Source: Lapidilactobacillus gannanensis (GTDB lineage Bacteria; Bacillota; Bacilli; Lactobacillales; Lactobacillaceae). From it: a stretch of DNA of 64,000 bases. Numbering within the stretch: the stretch's first letter is position 1; each line of letters starts with the position of its first letter. This document shows positions 8,480 through 18,196 of this stretch, piece by piece. Position numbers and translations under genes: made by a program. Below the pieces are notes generated by a model. It made no database searches. It was not told where the DNA came from and saw nothing but the letters and a program-made list of their open reading frames with translations. The stretch covers positions 32,845-96,844 of the forward strand of contig NZ_RHOT01000005.1 of assembly GCF_003946675.1 (NCBI RefSeq), given 5' to 3'.

Positions 8480-8957
8480 TCGTCAACCTCCCAGATAAAT
8501 TCTTGCTCATCACAAAGTTAGTCAAACTTACACCATGACGTTGCACCTGCTGTTCCTGAAGAACTTGATAACCGCGTTGGGTAAAAAAAGGCCGCGCAGT
8601 AATTGATGCCTGAGTTGTGATCTGATGGCCCGCAAACTGGCCTTCAATCTGATCACAAATCGCAGTCGCAATGCCTTGATGCTCATAATTTGCGGCCACA
8701 TACAGACGATCAAAATAGCCAGCCTTACTCAAATCACCAAAGCCAACTATTCCCCCACCGTTTAAGACAGCAATGATTGTTTGATGAGCTTGAAGCGATT
8801 GTTGCCAAGCAGCCAAGTCAAGTTGCCCATCAGCCCACGCATCAACTTCAGCTTGGCTATAATCTTGGCGATTAATCGTATGGACAGTTTGATAAAAAAG
8901 TTGGGCGATTTCTGATAAATCGCTACTTTGGTAAGCACGTAGTTGAAAGACGACCAT
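8457..8957 (-). CDS. GNAT family N-acetyltransferase (YafP-like)
   Basis: This 166-residue single GNAT domain has QLRAYQSSDLSEIAQLFYQTVHTIN at the N-terminus (two pieces of the typical opening strand and helix), GFGDLSKAGYFDRLYV (strands 3-4) and the acetyl-CoA loop YEHQGIATAIC (about 91-101). ARPFFTQRGY is the usual C-terminal motif. It starts at ATG 8957 with AAAGGAG 10 bases upstream. It overlaps glycerate kinase and is probably the first gene of that two-gene unit. Substrate unknown. Confidence 0.85.
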   Translation of the reverse strand: MVVFQLRAYQSSDLSEIAQLFYQTVHTINRQDYSQAEVDAWADGQLDLAAWQQSLQAHQTIIAVLNGGGIVGFGDLSKAGYFDRLYVAANYEHQGIATAICDQIEGQFAGHQITTQASITARPFFTQRGYQVLQEQQVQRHGVSLTNFVMSKNLSGRLTNESSSSN

Positions 8958-9104
8958 TAATCAGCACTCCTTTTAGTTAATCATAAATCATTTTTTAGCT
9001 GCGCGATAGCAGCAATTTTGATCTAAATACTTAGAAACTGTCCTATCAAATTCTGTTGACGAAACGCTGATTTACAATTCTTGGATCAATGCCACTAAAA
9101 CCAT

Positions 9105-9368
9105 GGTGAAGTTTTGAAACAGAATTGCGTCTGGAGTTGAGATGGAGCACTTCACTGTTGTTAGTGGATAAGGCAAACATTGCGGAGTCACTCAACTCTG
9201 TTAGACAGTAGTTAAATTTTGAATAGTTAAACCAAAATAGTTTGATTGATAATGTTTAACTTCTGCAGCACGCTGATTTCTTCAGCTACAGAAAACTTGT
9301 CAATCAGACTATTAGTTCATCTCAATCTGCTTTTCCAAACAGTGGTAATCAATTCTGTTAGTTTCACC
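9105..9368. repeat. M-family MITE-like element, copy 1
   Basis: The element has related inverted ends: GGTGAAGTTTTGAAACAGAA on the left and, read in reverse complement, GGTGAAACTAACAGAATTG on the right (9350-9368). It is clearly related to 42053-42440: both share AAACAGAATTG, GTCTGGAGTT, TTGTTAGTG, AAGGCAA and a similar right end. No coding potential is seen. It fills part of the ~650-base gap downstream of rplT, abutting the S element at 9370. The left part of the gap (8958-9104) holds nothing I recognise. Confidence 0.65.
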
Positions 9369-9369
9369 T

Positions 9370-9515
9370 GGTGGTGGCTGGGCGATTGGCGTCAGATGTG
9401 AAATTATTGTTGGTGCTTTAGCACTTACAATAAGCCTCGAATTTAAGATTTTCGCAGAAAAGCTCAAATCGACGGCCACGTCGTTCCACGCCCTCTTAAT
9501 CGCCCAGCCGCCACC
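9370..9515. repeat. S-family multi-hairpin element, copy 1
   Basis: The outer stem GGTGGTGGCTGGGCGATT pairs with AATCGCCCAGCCGCCACC. Inside is a hairpin (9404-9432) with loop TTTA closed by GTGC/GCAC, and a second weaker stem (ATTTAAG...CTCAAAT). It is homologous to 42077-42221 (inverted) and 42529-42673, sharing CTCAAATC and CGTTCCAC blocks and the GC-TTTA-GC hairpin tip. It is noncoding. Confidence 0.7.
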
Positions 9516-9606
9516 AAACCCTATTTGGGAAGTCTTGGCACAATTTTAGTATCAGGTCGTCAAATCGCTGGGCCATGCCGTTCCGAGAATAGGAAGTAAC
9601 GGAAAC

Positions 9607-9635
9607 AAAAAAACACAGCCATAAATGACTGTGTT
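9607..9635 (-). terminator. Terminator of the infC-rpmI-rplT operon
   Basis: Stem AACACAG(TC)...(GGC)TGTGTT with loop ATTTAT is followed by seven T on the minus strand, 20 bases after the rplT stop. Confidence 0.9.
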
Positions 9636-9654
9636 CTATCTGACTTTTTTAAAA

Positions 9655-10014
9655 TTACTTAGCCAAAGCAGCTTTTGCTTGGTCAGCAATTGCTTTAAAT
9701 GCATCAGCATCATTGTATGCAAGATCAGCTAACATTTTACGGTTGATGTCAACGTTAGATAACTTCAAACCGTGCATTAATTGACTGTAGTTGATGTCGT
9801 TCATACGAGCTGCTGCGTTGATCCGGGCAATCCATAACTTCCGGAATTCGCGTTTAACTTGACGACGATCGCGGAAAGCATAGCGATAAGAAACCATGAC
9901 CTGAGTATTTGCTGATTTGAAGAGTAAATGCTTAGCACCGCGATATCCTTTAGCTAATTTTAAAACTTTCTTACGACGTTTGCGCGTAACTGTACCGCCT
10001 TTTACACGTGGCAT
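9655..10014 (-). CDS. rplT: 50S ribosomal protein L20
   Basis: This 119-residue basic protein binds 23S rRNA early in 50S assembly. [26 protein letters not shown] is the family N-terminus (two blocks), followed by the globular domain [23 protein letters not shown]. Length is normal. It is the last gene of infC-rpmI-rplT, 67 bases after rpmI. In other Firmicutes L20 represses this operon through the infC leader, and a suitable leader is present here (10841-11016). Confidence 0.98.
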   Translation of the reverse strand: MPRVKGGTVTRKRRKKVLKLAKGYRGAKHLLFKSANTQVMVSYRYAFRDRRQVKREFRKLWIARINAAARMNDINYSQLMHGLKLSNVDINRKMLADLAYNDADAFKAIADQAKAALAK

Positions 10015-10081
10015 ATTAATTTCCTCCTTGAGAAATAACTTTCACTTAAAAATTTCTGGGAACTGGGCTCTGCTTAAAGAA

Positions 10082-10282
10082 TTAACGAACTTGAGAAAGC
10101 ATTTGCCGGATTCGACGCATATCACTATTAGAAACCAAACCTGGCTTGCTTAATTGACGGCGTTGTTTCTTAGTCTTACCGTGGAAACGGTGACTTGTAT
10201 AAGCATGACCCCGCTTTAATTTACCACTAGCGGTCTTTTTGAAACGCTTTGCTGAAGCGCGATGTGTTTTTTGCTTTGGCAT
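10082..10282 (-). CDS. rpmI: 50S ribosomal protein L35
   Basis: This 66-residue very basic protein begins [21 protein letters not shown] and contains the [22 protein letters not shown] block of L35. It is the middle gene of the operon, 42 bases after infC, with AGGAGG before its ATG. It is a structural component of the large ribosomal subunit. Confidence 0.97.
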   Translation of the reverse strand: MPKQKTHRASAKRFKKTASGKLKRGHAYTSHRFHGKTKKQRRQLSKPGLVSNSDMRRIRQMLSQVR

Positions 10283-10324
10283 GATAATATCCTCCTAAAG
10301 TAATTTAAAAATGTCGATTAAGAC

Positions 10325-10840
10325 TTATTTTTCCGCTTTTGGTGCTAGCATGAGAAACATGCTTCGCCCATCCATCCGTGGATGTGATTCAACTGTCGCA
10401 ATATCGCCAGCTTGTTCAGCTAATTGCTCAAGAACCTTACGTCCAACTTCCTTATGAGTGATTGCCCGACCTTTAAAGCGAATTGACACTTTAACTTTGT
10501 CGCCTTTGCCTAGGAACTTACGAGCATTGTTAAGCTTTGTATTGAAGTCGTTCTCACCAATACCTGGGCTTAAGCGTACTTCCTTGACATTAACAATCTT
10601 TTGCTTCTTCCGTGCTTCACGATCTTTCTTCTGCAGTTCGAAGCGATACTTGCCGTAGTCCATAATTTTGGCAACTGGTGGTTTTGCATTTGGTGAAACT
10701 AGAACTAAATCCATGTTAGCTTGTTCGGCCAACTTTAAGGCATCCATTCTTGATTTCACACCTAACTGCTCACCATCGCCAGCAATTAAACGAACTTCAC
10801 GGGCTCGAATACTTTCATTGATAAATAAATCTTTTGCTAT
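10325..10840 (-). CDS. infC: Translation initiation factor IF-3, AUA start codon
   Basis: IF-3 monitors start codon-anticodon pairing on the 30S subunit. Homology to IF-3 runs upstream of the first standard start (GTG at 10759), as [20 protein letters not shown], which is the conserved N-terminal opening. The only start that includes it is AUA at 10838-10840, 6 bases after a near-perfect GGAGGTGA. The protein is then 171 residues, the normal length. N-domain about 1-75, linker, C-domain about 85-171 ending in [16 protein letters not shown]. Rare start codons on infC are a known device (AUU in Escherichia coli), because IF-3 rejects them and limits its own synthesis; AUA here fits that. Confidence 0.93.
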   Translation of the reverse strand: MAKDLFINESIRAREVRLIAGDGEQLGVKSRMDALKLAEQANMDLVLVSPNAKPPVAKIMDYGKYRFELQKKDREARKKQKIVNVKEVRLSPGIGENDFNTKLNNARKFLGKGDKVKVSIRFKGRAITHKEVGRKVLEQLAEQAGDIATVESHPRMDGRSMFLMLAPKAEK

Positions 10841-11016
10841 GGGAAGTCACCTCCAAATAAATTGTCGACGAGTACTTCTCGCCAGACCCACGCAAAAAAG
10901 CTGCGGGATGCAAAAGCACCCGCAGCGAAATTAATAATTCTTTCGGCAAACAAAACGTTTTATACCCAGAGGTCTGAAAACATGGGTGAGAAGCGGGAAC
11001 TTCTGCTTAATTCAAC
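10841..11016 (-). promoter_or_regulatory. infC-rpmI-rplT leader with attenuator terminator (L20-leader type)
   Basis: From the predicted start near 11016 the leader holds several short hairpins (AGAAG/CTTCT, ACCCA/TGGGT) and a strong intrinsic terminator at 10894-10926 (GCTGCGGG...CCCGCAGC then TTTTTT) about 55 bases before infC. A terminator ahead of the first gene implies attenuation. In Bacillales this leader is bound by L20; whether the same fold is present here is inference. Confidence 0.75.
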
Positions 11017-11022
11017 TTTTCT

Positions 11023-11051
11023 AGTATACCGGCTGACTGATTACTTGTCAA
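11023..11051 (-). promoter_or_regulatory. infC operon promoter
   Basis: TTGACA (11046-11051) and TATACT (11023-11028) are separated by exactly 17 bases on the minus strand, a near-consensus vegetative promoter. Its -35 box lies within the last codons of thrS, so the two units are tightly packed with no room for a thrS terminator before the promoter. Confidence 0.88.
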
Positions 11052-13023
11052 GTTTTGTTTCGACGTTACTGTTAACTTTCTCAGAACCTGTCCGACTGTA
11101 GTTATGGATATCATCCAAAATCATGTCAGTAAACAGCTTGATAGCTTCATCATTGGCATCTTTTTCACCATAACGACGAACAGAAACAGTTTGATCACGT
11201 AATTCTTCATCACCGACAACTAACGTATAAGGTACTTTTTGGGTTTGTGCTTCACGGATCTTGTAACCCATCTTTTCATTACGTAAATCAACCTTAACTC
11301 GAATGCCTTGGCTAGCTAATTGCTTTTGCAATTGTTGGGCATATTCGGTATGCAAATCAAGGTTAACTGGGATGATTTCAACTTGGACAGGTGCTAACCA
11401 AGTTGGGAATGCACCCTTGTAAATTTCCATTAAGTAAGCAATGAAACGTTCCATCGTACCAACAATTCCCCGATGCATCATGACTGGACGATGATCCTTA
11501 CCATCAGCACCAACATAAGTTAACTGGAATTTCTCTGGCATCATGAAATCTAACTGAATCGTTGACATTGTTTCATCATTGCCTAAGGCTGTCTTCGTCT
11601 GAACATCCAACTTAGGACCATAGAAAGCAGCTTCGCCTTCAGCTTCATAGTAGTCAAGGCCAAGATCATCCATGGCACCCTTTAACATTGCTTGCGACTT
11701 GTTCCACATCTCATCATCATCGAAGTACTTTTCAGTATTAGCTGGATCACGATAACTTAAACGGAAAGTATAGTCAGTAATATTGAAGTCATCATAAACA
11801 TCCATCATCAAGCGTAACACCCGTTTGAATTCGCTTTGGATTTGTTCTGGTGCTAAGAAAGTATGACCATCATTTAAAGTCATTTCCCGAACACGTTGTA
11901 AACCTGACAAGGCACCAGATTTTTCGTAACGATGCATCATCCCTAATTCGGCAATCCGCACTGGTAATTCACGATATGACCGGTTGTGATGGTTATAAAT
12001 TTGAATATGTGATGGGCAGTTCATTGGCCGTAATTCCAAGAACTCACCATCGCCCATATCCATTGGTGGGAACATATCTTCACGGTAATGAGCCCAGTGA
12101 CCAGAAGTTTTGTATAAATTCAAGTTAGCCAAAACCGGTGTGTAAACATGTTCGTAACCATCGGCAACTTCTTTGTCAATGATATAACGTTCGATCACGC
12201 GCCGAATCGTGGCACCATTTGGCATCCAGTATGGTAAGCCGGCACCAACTTCAGGATCAACGAAGAAGATATCCAAGTCACGGCCAATTGTCCGATGATC
12301 ACGTTCTTTGATTTCAGCCCGACGCTTCAAATCAGCAGCTAATTCATCAGCCTTGAAGAAAGCCGTCCCGTAAATCCGTTGGAGCATTGGATTACTTGAC
12401 TTGCCTTGCCAATAAGCACCAGCAACCGATAATAATTCAAGATGCTTTAATGGTGCTAAACTCTTTAACAAAGCGCGACTACCAAAGCTCGTGTAGTCAC
12501 CTAATTGATAAACATGAACTTGGACAGCATCCATGGCATTCAACAATAAAGTTTGATAAGGATCGTCAGCGAATTCTTTCAACAAATCGGTCTTATCAAC
12601 AACTTTGCGTTCAACTGGTTGGTTAGCGGAAATGATTTTTTGCATTGCTTTTTTAATATCAGGTAATTCGCTAACAGCAACTTGGCCATCAGCGCGATCA
12701 GTATCTAAATAGAAACCATCGTCATCAGCCTTGTGTTCACCGAAATGTAAATCAGGATGCAATTGCTTTAAGGCAGCACCGAGAACAAATGCAGCCGTAT
12801 CACGTAAAACCAAAACACCTTCAGGATCAGCGTTAGTGATAATTTGCAAATCGCCATCTTGGTTTAAAGGTTGGTCCAAATCAACTAAAGTGCCATTTAA
12901 ATTACCGGCAACTGCCTTTTTGGCTAAGCTACTAGCAATACTTTTCGCAACAGCTAAAGTGGTTACCCCAGCATCAAATTCGTGTTGACTTTGATCTGGA
13001 AATGTTAATGAAATTTTTGCCAT
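11041..13023 (-). CDS. thrS: Threonyl-tRNA synthetase
   Basis: This 660-residue class II synthetase charges tRNA-Thr. I place the start at ATG 13023 ([11 protein letters not shown]), 7 bases after GGAGG; the open frame continues upstream to 13161 only through T-box leader sequence. Domains: TGS (about 1-61), the editing/second additional domain (about 70-230), class II catalytic core with [19 protein letters not shown] (motif 2 region), the zinc-site cysteine in [13 protein letters not shown] and [10 protein letters not shown], and the C-terminal anticodon-binding domain (about 545-645). Length is normal. Expression is controlled by the upstream T-box. It precedes the infC operon. Confidence 0.97.
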   Translation of the reverse strand: MAKISLTFPDQSQHEFDAGVTTLAVAKSIASSLAKKAVAGNLNGTLVDLDQPLNQDGDLQIITNADPEGVLVLRDTAAFVLGAALKQLHPDLHFGEHKADDDGFYLDTDRADGQVAVSELPDIKKAMQKIISANQPVERKVVDKTDLLKEFADDPYQTLLLNAMDAVQVHVYQLGDYTSFGSRALLKSLAPLKHLELLSVAGAYWQGKSSNPMLQRIYGTAFFKADELAADLKRRAEIKERDHRTIGRDLDIFFVDPEVGAGLPYWMPNGATIRRVIERYIIDKEVADGYEHVYTPVLANLNLYKTSGHWAHYREDMFPPMDMGDGEFLELRPMNCPSHIQIYNHHNRSYRELPVRIAELGMMHRYEKSGALSGLQRVREMTLNDGHTFLAPEQIQSEFKRVLRLMMDVYDDFNITDYTFRLSYRDPANTEKYFDDDEMWNKSQAMLKGAMDDLGLDYYEAEGEAAFYGPKLDVQTKTALGNDETMSTIQLDFMMPEKFQLTYVGADGKDHRPVMMHRGIVGTMERFIAYLMEIYKGAFPTWLAPVQVEIIPVNLDLHTEYAQQLQKQLASQGIRVKVDLRNEKMGYKIREAQTQKVPYTLVVGDEELRDQTVSVRRYGEKDANDEAIKLFTDMILDDIHNYSRTGSEKVNSNVETKLDK

Positions 13024-13270
13024 AATTCTTCCTCCTTGAACTGCCACAAAAAAAATCCCCAATAATCCGTTAAGATTATTGGGGACGTTATTTAACGCGG
13101 TTCCACCCGAATTGAGATAAGTGCACTTATCTCCGCTCAAAATGATCTTTATTGGAATCACCCAAGTCCATTCGAAGTGGTCGCAAATACTGAAACCGGA
13201 AAAAACTTACAGACAATGATTTTTTCTCTCTGACGGTTCACTAATTATTTGTGGTATCTTCATGCGTTAT
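13024..13270 (-). promoter_or_regulatory. T-box leader of thrS
   Basis: The T-box consensus GGTGGAACCGCG (13096-13107 on the minus strand) is followed by a perfect terminator at 13048-13085 (TCCCCAATAATC...ATTATTGGGGA plus a T run). Uncharged tRNA-Thr pairing at the T-box should favour the antiterminator and allow read-through into thrS. The upstream boundary is approximate. A TTGTAT/TTTAAT promoter pair is possible near 13270-13300. Confidence 0.93.
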
Positions 13271-13400
13271 TAAAACATAAAAATGAAAAAGATACAAGTA
13301 TTGTTAGAAAATTTATGAAAATAACTTAGTGATGATAGATAAATTACAAAACAAGCTTTCAAATCATTAACTCGATCAAGATGTTAAATCAGAATGACGC

Positions 13401-13468
13401 TGACGCCATTGCGGCTTGCTGGTTGTGAAACGCGGCCGGCCGCAACGGCGTTGTCCGCTATTCTGTCC
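13401..13468. repeat. S-family remnant
   Basis: CATTGCGG, TTGCTGGTTGTG and GGCCGGCCGCAACGG closely match the two outer ends of the S elements near 42100 and 42660, but the internal hairpins are missing, as if the ends had fused. It is flanked by inverted AAATCAGAA/TTCTGATT. It lies between dnaI and the thrS leader; I see nothing else in 13271-13499. Confidence 0.5.
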
Positions 13469-13499
13469 AAAACATGTTTTTAGACACTTTCTGATTCAG

Positions 13500-14441
13500 C
13501 TATTTAAACGCTTCTTGGCGAATATTGGGTCCAGTCATTTCGTATTCTTGGGCTAAGAACCGAACCCGTTCCATAATTCGTTGAGCTTTAACAACTTCTG
13601 TTCCTTGCGTGGTCTCACTTAAGTACTGCTCCAGCTCGGCCATATTGAAATTAGATGTAAAACAAGTGGTCAACTGTTCTTGCATTCGATATTGTAAAAT
13701 CACCCCAAGCACTTCATCACGGACCCAGGGGCTCAGCGCATCCGCACCAATATCATCAAGAATCAAGACCGGTGTCTTCTCAATTTTTTGCAGGCGGTCC
13801 CAGACTTTGTGATCATTAATGGCCTGTTTCATTTGTACGGCAAATGTTGGGAAATGAACCAAAGTGCTAGCCACATTATTTTGTGCTAACTCATTGGCTA
13901 GTGCGCCCATCAAGTACGTTTTGCCGATGCCAAAAGGCCCACTTAAATATAAACCCCGAATGTATTGGTTAGGGGATTTCGCAATAAACTGATTCAGTAA
14001 ATCAATTGTAGCGCCATAAGCAGCATTACGACCATCAATGTCACGATAATCAGCAAAAGTGATGTCCTTTAAATTATCAGGTAGATTTAAAACTGTAATT
14101 TTATTTTTTTCACTTTTCGTCTTAGCCAGAGCAACGCCCTGTTGGCTCAACCGATAAGCAACCTCAATCAGACCATTATCCACCCGCAGATAAGGTTCAT
14201 AACCCGCCTGCAGTAAGGGCTGGTTTGGATTCAAGCCTTGCTTAGTCTGATAAAACTCATAGATTGCTGCCGCCGATTTTTCAATACTTGTATTATCGAT
14301 TTCATCTTGATTAGCCGATAGAAAAGACCGCACATCACTGTCCTGCAAAGCTGACGAAATTAATTGACGATAATTATCATTTAATCCACGATTATCTAAA
14401 TACTTCTTTAAATATTCATTGATACTATGCATTGCGACCAT
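13500..14441 (-). CDS. dnaI: Primosomal protein DnaI, helicase loader
   Basis: This 313-residue AAA+ ATPase loads the replicative helicase at oriC and restart sites. The N-terminal helicase-binding region is about 1-130. The AAA+ domain follows with Walker A SGPFGIGKTYLMGALANEL (about 165-183), Walker B VLILDDIGAD (about 221-230) and a sensor 1 region TCFTSNFNMAEL. Two ATGs are possible: 14441, or 14432 (MHSINEYL); I keep the longer. It overlaps the end of dnaB, forming nrdR-dnaB-dnaI. Confidence 0.95.
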   Translation of the reverse strand: MVAMHSINEYLKKYLDNRGLNDNYRQLISSALQDSDVRSFLSANQDEIDNTSIEKSAAAIYEFYQTKQGLNPNQPLLQAGYEPYLRVDNGLIEVAYRLSQQGVALAKTKSEKNKITVLNLPDNLKDITFADYRDIDGRNAAYGATIDLLNQFIAKSPNQYIRGLYLSGPFGIGKTYLMGALANELAQNNVASTLVHFPTFAVQMKQAINDHKVWDRLQKIEKTPVLILDDIGADALSPWVRDEVLGVILQYRMQEQLTTCFTSNFNMAELEQYLSETTQGTEVVKAQRIMERVRFLAQEYEMTGPNIRQEAFK

Positions 14442-15843
14442 CTCTTTCCTGACGTGTTTTCTCTAATCTGGCTAATTTTTTACGAATATCATTGGAAGTA
14501 ACCGCTGACGGCTTGGCCGGACTAGACTTTTTACTTTCGGCATCATTAAGCCAACTGGGGACTGGCCCCTTAGTCCGGTTAGTCGTTGCTTTTCCGCGAC
14601 GATTATATTGGCGTTGTGGCTTGGCTTGTTGCTGCTGTAGGTATGCCAAAGCTGCTGACGGACTATGAACCCCGTGCTTCAGCCAATCCTGAGCGACTTT
14701 ATCCAATAGTGCTACTGTTAAAGTGGTGCTATCCTGCAAAATAGTATGAATTAAAATGTTCAAGGTCGGATTATCAAACACACCCCGTTGTTGCAACTTC
14801 TTCAAATTACGAATTTCCTGCTCGCCCACATAAGAGTGAACGCGCTCTTTCTCCCAATGAAGGAAATCCAATGGCATCAGCTTTTGTGCCTGGTCAACTA
14901 ATTGCTGTTGTTCTGGTGTTAGTCGACTTGAATTTATCGCTGTAGTGGTTGGGTTCGCGCTGGCAGTTTTAGCTTGTTGTTCACTTGAATTAGGATGTAG
15001 CTGTTGGTACGCTGCTAAGGCCTTTTGCTCAAGTAAATTAAAATTGATTTTATTCGTTTGTCGATCAATACTTCTAGAAATCAAGCGCGCAATATCCGTC
15101 AGCGTAAAATCATAAAAAGCCTTCAGCCCATAAATCTCACTTTGATGCTGATTGATTTCCGACGACTCAATTTGTTGACGGCCGACTAGTGCAATTAACG
15201 TTTCCCAATCAAAGCTGGCTAACTCAGCTGGACTAATTTCTCCAAGTGCCCGCTGTTGCTGCGCATTTTTAAAATAATTAGCACTAGCCTTAACTTCTGT
15301 CGGTGGCACTAACAAACTTGTGCTCGCCACATGAAAAACATCTAAAAAGCCCGCTGTTAACTCCTGCGACTCAGTGAGATCAACTTGCGGTAACGCAAAA
15401 AATTTCTGTAAGGCCATAAAGCGCGGCCGTGAAACTTGTTCCAATAAAAAAGTCGCCAGCAGTTCTTCTTGGAAGAATTTATCTGGCGCTAATGGTGCAA
15501 ATAATTGATAAGTTAAATAAGTGCCTAACTGGTCATGTTTCTGATAAGTTCGCAATAAACCAAGCGCCTCTAATTGCTGACGGGCCGCCAAAAACATTTT
15601 TGCATCTAAATCAAGCAAATCAAACAACTGAAAATGATGGGCCCTTTGCGAAATCAACTGCCGATCATCAACTTCACTCCATAAGGTTAGATACATCGTA
15701 TAAGCAGCAGTACTTAACAATGGCTGATACAATTTAGTCAAAACAACTTGGTCCTGATCATCCCACAAACTAGCCCGCACTAAAAAATAGCCTAACTGTG
15801 GGTCTAAATTTGCACTAGTGATCTTGTTCTCGTTTGCTGTCAT
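14425..15843 (-). CDS. dnaB: Replication initiation / membrane attachment protein DnaB
   Basis: This is the Gram-positive DnaB (not the helicase), which works with DnaD and DnaI in primosome assembly. I start it at ATG 15843 ([24 protein letters not shown]); a TTG at 15870 would add nine residues but is less plausible. It has 472 residues: a winged-helix-like DnaB/DnaD N-domain (about 20-200) and a C-terminal DnaD-like YxxxIxxxW segment near [19 protein letters not shown] (about 325-350), then a basic tail rich in Gln/Lys/Arg. The start overlaps the nrdR 3' end and the stop overlaps dnaI, so translation is coupled. Confidence 0.92.
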   Translation of the reverse strand: MTANENKITSANLDPQLGYFLVRASLWDDQDQVVLTKLYQPLLSTAAYTMYLTLWSEVDDRQLISQRAHHFQLFDLLDLDAKMFLAARQQLEALGLLRTYQKHDQLGTYLTYQLFAPLAPDKFFQEELLATFLLEQVSRPRFMALQKFFALPQVDLTESQELTAGFLDVFHVASTSLLVPPTEVKASANYFKNAQQQRALGEISPAELASFDWETLIALVGRQQIESSEINQHQSEIYGLKAFYDFTLTDIARLISRSIDRQTNKINFNLLEQKALAAYQQLHPNSSEQQAKTASANPTTTAINSSRLTPEQQQLVDQAQKLMPLDFLHWEKERVHSYVGEQEIRNLKKLQQRGVFDNPTLNILIHTILQDSTTLTVALLDKVAQDWLKHGVHSPSAALAYLQQQQAKPQRQYNRRGKATTNRTKGPVPSWLNDAESKKSSPAKPSAVTSNDIRKKLARLEKTRQERDGRNA

Positions 15844-16312
15844 CTTGATAAGATTTCTTCTCCTTGGCAATCAGCTCTTGCACTTCTTGCATAAACACGT
15901 TCATATCTTTAAATTGACGATAAACACTGGCAAACCGAATATAGGCCACATCATCCAGTTTAGCCAAATATTTCATGACCAATTCACCGATATCATTTGA
16001 TTGAATTTCGTTTTCACCACTTTGGCGAATATCCCGTTCAACTTTATCGACAACATCAGTCATTTGATCCATCGTGATTGGCCGTTTTTCTGCGGCCCGA
16101 ACTAAACCACGCATAATTTTCTCACGATTAAATTCTTCACGAGTACCATTTTTTTTGATGACTAACAATGGTGTCTGTTCAATCCGTTCGAAGGTGGTAA
16201 AACGATAACCACAATTCTCGCATTCACGACGACGGCGAATTGCGCGCCCTTCATCAGCTGGTCGACTATCAACAACTTTTAATGAATTATGATGACAACG
16301 CGGACATTGCAT
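15815..16312 (-). CDS. nrdR: Transcriptional repressor NrdR
   Basis: This 165-residue regulator represses ribonucleotide reductase genes in response to nucleotide pools. The N-terminal zinc ribbon has CPRC and CENC (cysteines 3, 6, 31 and 34), with the [19 protein letters not shown] block between. The ATP-cone domain (about 49-140) contains [19 protein letters not shown]. The C-terminal tail is slightly longer than usual and charged. It starts the nrdR-dnaB-dnaI unit, a gene order common in lactobacilli. Confidence 0.97.
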   Translation of the reverse strand: MQCPRCHHNSLKVVDSRPADEGRAIRRRRECENCGYRFTTFERIEQTPLLVIKKNGTREEFNREKIMRGLVRAAEKRPITMDQMTDVVDKVERDIRQSGENEIQSNDIGELVMKYLAKLDDVAYIRFASVYRQFKDMNVFMQEVQELIAKEKKSYQDDSKREQDH

Positions 16313-16667
16313 ATTGTTACCTCAGTCTCCTAGATTTCTATCCAAATAATACTTTTAATTGTTTATATTATAACCTAAATTCAGGTGCGACAACAAGCAG
16401 GCCAAAATGCCATCTCAACCAATCCTGCGACAATTTTACGCTTAAATAGTCACAGCCCAACCTGCCTGTCTCAAACTATTCAGAAAAAAGGCCAACAAAT
16501 CTGTCCGACTTTCCAATTAGCATTCAGCTACTCAAATGTTTTTTAAGAACAAAAAATATCATGTTAGCAGAGCCTAACTCAACATGATATTATGATTGTC
16601 ATTATTTAAAATGTTATTTTTATGCTTCAAGAAACCTGCTTTTAAGATACCAACTAAGTTTGGAAAA
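16313..16667. other. Intergenic region between nrdR and coaE
   Basis: No gene is seen. The coaE end contains the terminator at 16551-16591. The nrdR end should hold its promoter, but I cannot pick a clear pair of boxes. Confidence 0.6.
16551..16591 (-). terminator. Terminator of polA-mutM-coaE
   Basis: A perfect 11-bp stem (16555-16565 with 16581-16591, arm AATATCATGTT) and a 15-base loop are followed by TTTT on the minus strand, about 75 bases past the coaE stop. Confidence 0.85.
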
Positions 16668-17300
16668 TCATTTGCCAACAGGCTGCCCTAGAAAACGTTG
16701 AAATGATGGCGATTGCCATAACTGTGTAAAACTTTTTTGCAGTGATTGTAAATCACGGTCACCAGAAATTAAAAAATCCGCACCTGCTAGTCGTACTTCT
16801 GGCGCGACCTGGGCAGCAATCCTAGCTTTTGCGTCAACTGCAGTTAAGTGGTTACGTTGCTGTAATCGTTGTACTTGTATTTCTGGAGAAATTGTTACCA
16901 CCAGAATCCGGTCACACAGCGGCTGATAGTGCTGTTCAAATAACAAAGGAATTTCTATCACAATAAGCGGCTGAACTTGTAGTTGAGCTGCAGCAATAGC
17001 CTGAATAATCTCAGTGCGAATCAAGATCTGCAATAACGTATTCAGCTTATCTAATGCCGCCTGATCATTGAAAACTAGCTGTCCCAATTTTTGGCGATTA
17101 AGCTGACCATCAGCGTGAAAATAAGCTGCGCCAAAAACTTTTTTTATTCGTTGGGCGCCGACTTGTCCAGGTAACATTAAGCGATGCGCAATTTGATCTG
17201 CGTCAATTAATGTGGCACCTTGTTGTCTGAATAACTGAGCCACTGCAGACTTGCCTGAAGCAATCCCACCAGTTAAGCCTAAAACTGGCGTTCTATTCAT
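16668..17300 (-). CDS. coaE: Dephospho-CoA kinase
   Basis: This enzyme performs the last step of coenzyme A synthesis, phosphorylating the ribose 3'-OH. The ATG at 17300 (MNRTPVLGLTGGIASGKSAV) is chosen because the P-loop GLTGGIASGKS should lie near the N-terminus. The protein has 210 residues. Other family marks are LIDADQIAHRLM (about 31-42), EIPLLFEQ and LQQRNHLTAVDAKARIAAQ. The start overlaps the mutM stop by 8 bases, so translation is coupled in polA-mutM-coaE. Confidence 0.94.
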   Translation of the reverse strand: MNRTPVLGLTGGIASGKSAVAQLFRQQGATLIDADQIAHRLMLPGQVGAQRIKKVFGAAYFHADGQLNRQKLGQLVFNDQAALDKLNTLLQILIRTEIIQAIAAAQLQVQPLIVIEIPLLFEQHYQPLCDRILVVTISPEIQVQRLQQRNHLTAVDAKARIAAQVAPEVRLAGADFLISGDRDLQSLQKSFTQLWQSPSFQRFLGQPVGK

Positions 17301-18174
17301 GAGCGCCACCAACAACCGCATCCTCAGTTTCATTTAAGTGCCAGCCAAGTGGCAGTGGTTGGCAGTGAGGACAAAAATGGGTTCCCCGACCACCGACCTT
17401 AATTTTAACAATTGTCGTTTGACAACGGGGACAAGGTTTACCTTCCTCACCATAAACATTTAAGTCAAATTGAAAATGGCCACTGTGACCACTAGCATCT
17501 ACATAACTACGAATCGTTGTGCCACCAGCAGCCACTGCTTTAGTTAGTTCGGCAATAATTTGCTGATGCAGTTCCTTTACTTGCGCTAAGGTAAGCTGAT
17601 TAGCTGGCGTCAACGGATTAATCTGGCTTAGCCACAAAACTTCATCAACGTAAATATTACCTAAACCAGTGACGACTTTTTGATCTAATAGCACTGGCTT
17701 GATGGCCTTGTGATGACGCTGTAAGCCTTGTTGAAATGCGGAAACTGTAAAATCAGAACTCAAGGGCTCGGGACCTAACAATTTAATGCCAGAAACTTGT
17801 GCTTCCGTACCTGTATCAACCAGCTGCATCCGGCCAAATTTACGAACATCTTGATACTGCAAACTAGTACCATCAGTTAATTCAAACACGACATGAACAT
17901 GTTTATTATGTGGTTGCACTGTAGGCTCTAAGTAGTACTTACCCTCCATGCGCAAGTGACTGATCATCGTTAAATGCTCATCAAACCGAAATAACAAATA
18001 CTTGCCGCGCCGATCGATTGTTTCGAAAGTCCGCCCAACTAATAATGCTTGAAAAAGTTTGCTATCCCCATTAATAATTTTAGGATAATAGAGACTGACT
18101 CGGGCAATTTTCTTTCCGGTAATCAATGGTATCAGGGAACGACGAACGGTTTCAACTTCTGGTAATTCAGGCAA
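17293..18174 (-). CDS. mutM: Formamidopyrimidine-DNA glycosylase (Fpg/MutM), TTG start
   Basis: This 293-residue base-excision repair enzyme removes 8-oxoguanine and cleaves the abasic site. The mature N-terminus PELPEVE supplies the catalytic proline and glutamate, which fixes the start at TTG 18174; GGGGGGAG lies 8 bases upstream. The C-terminal zinc finger has CPRC and CPHC (about 249-272), and the helix-two-turn-helix GLGNIYVDEVLW is present. A few residues extend past the finger. It lies between polA and coaE, so DNA repair polymerase and glycosylase share a transcript. Confidence 0.96.
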   Translation of the reverse strand: MPELPEVETVRRSLIPLITGKKIARVSLYYPKIINGDSKLFQALLVGRTFETIDRRGKYLLFRFDEHLTMISHLRMEGKYYLEPTVQPHNKHVHVVFELTDGTSLQYQDVRKFGRMQLVDTGTEAQVSGIKLLGPEPLSSDFTVSAFQQGLQRHHKAIKPVLLDQKVVTGLGNIYVDEVLWLSQINPLTPANQLTLAQVKELHQQIIAELTKAVAAGGTTIRSYVDASGHSGHFQFDLNVYGEEGKPCPRCQTTIVKIKVGGRGTHFCPHCQPLPLGWHLNETEDAVVGGAHE

Positions 18175-18196
18175 ATTGGTCTCCCCCCTTTACTTA

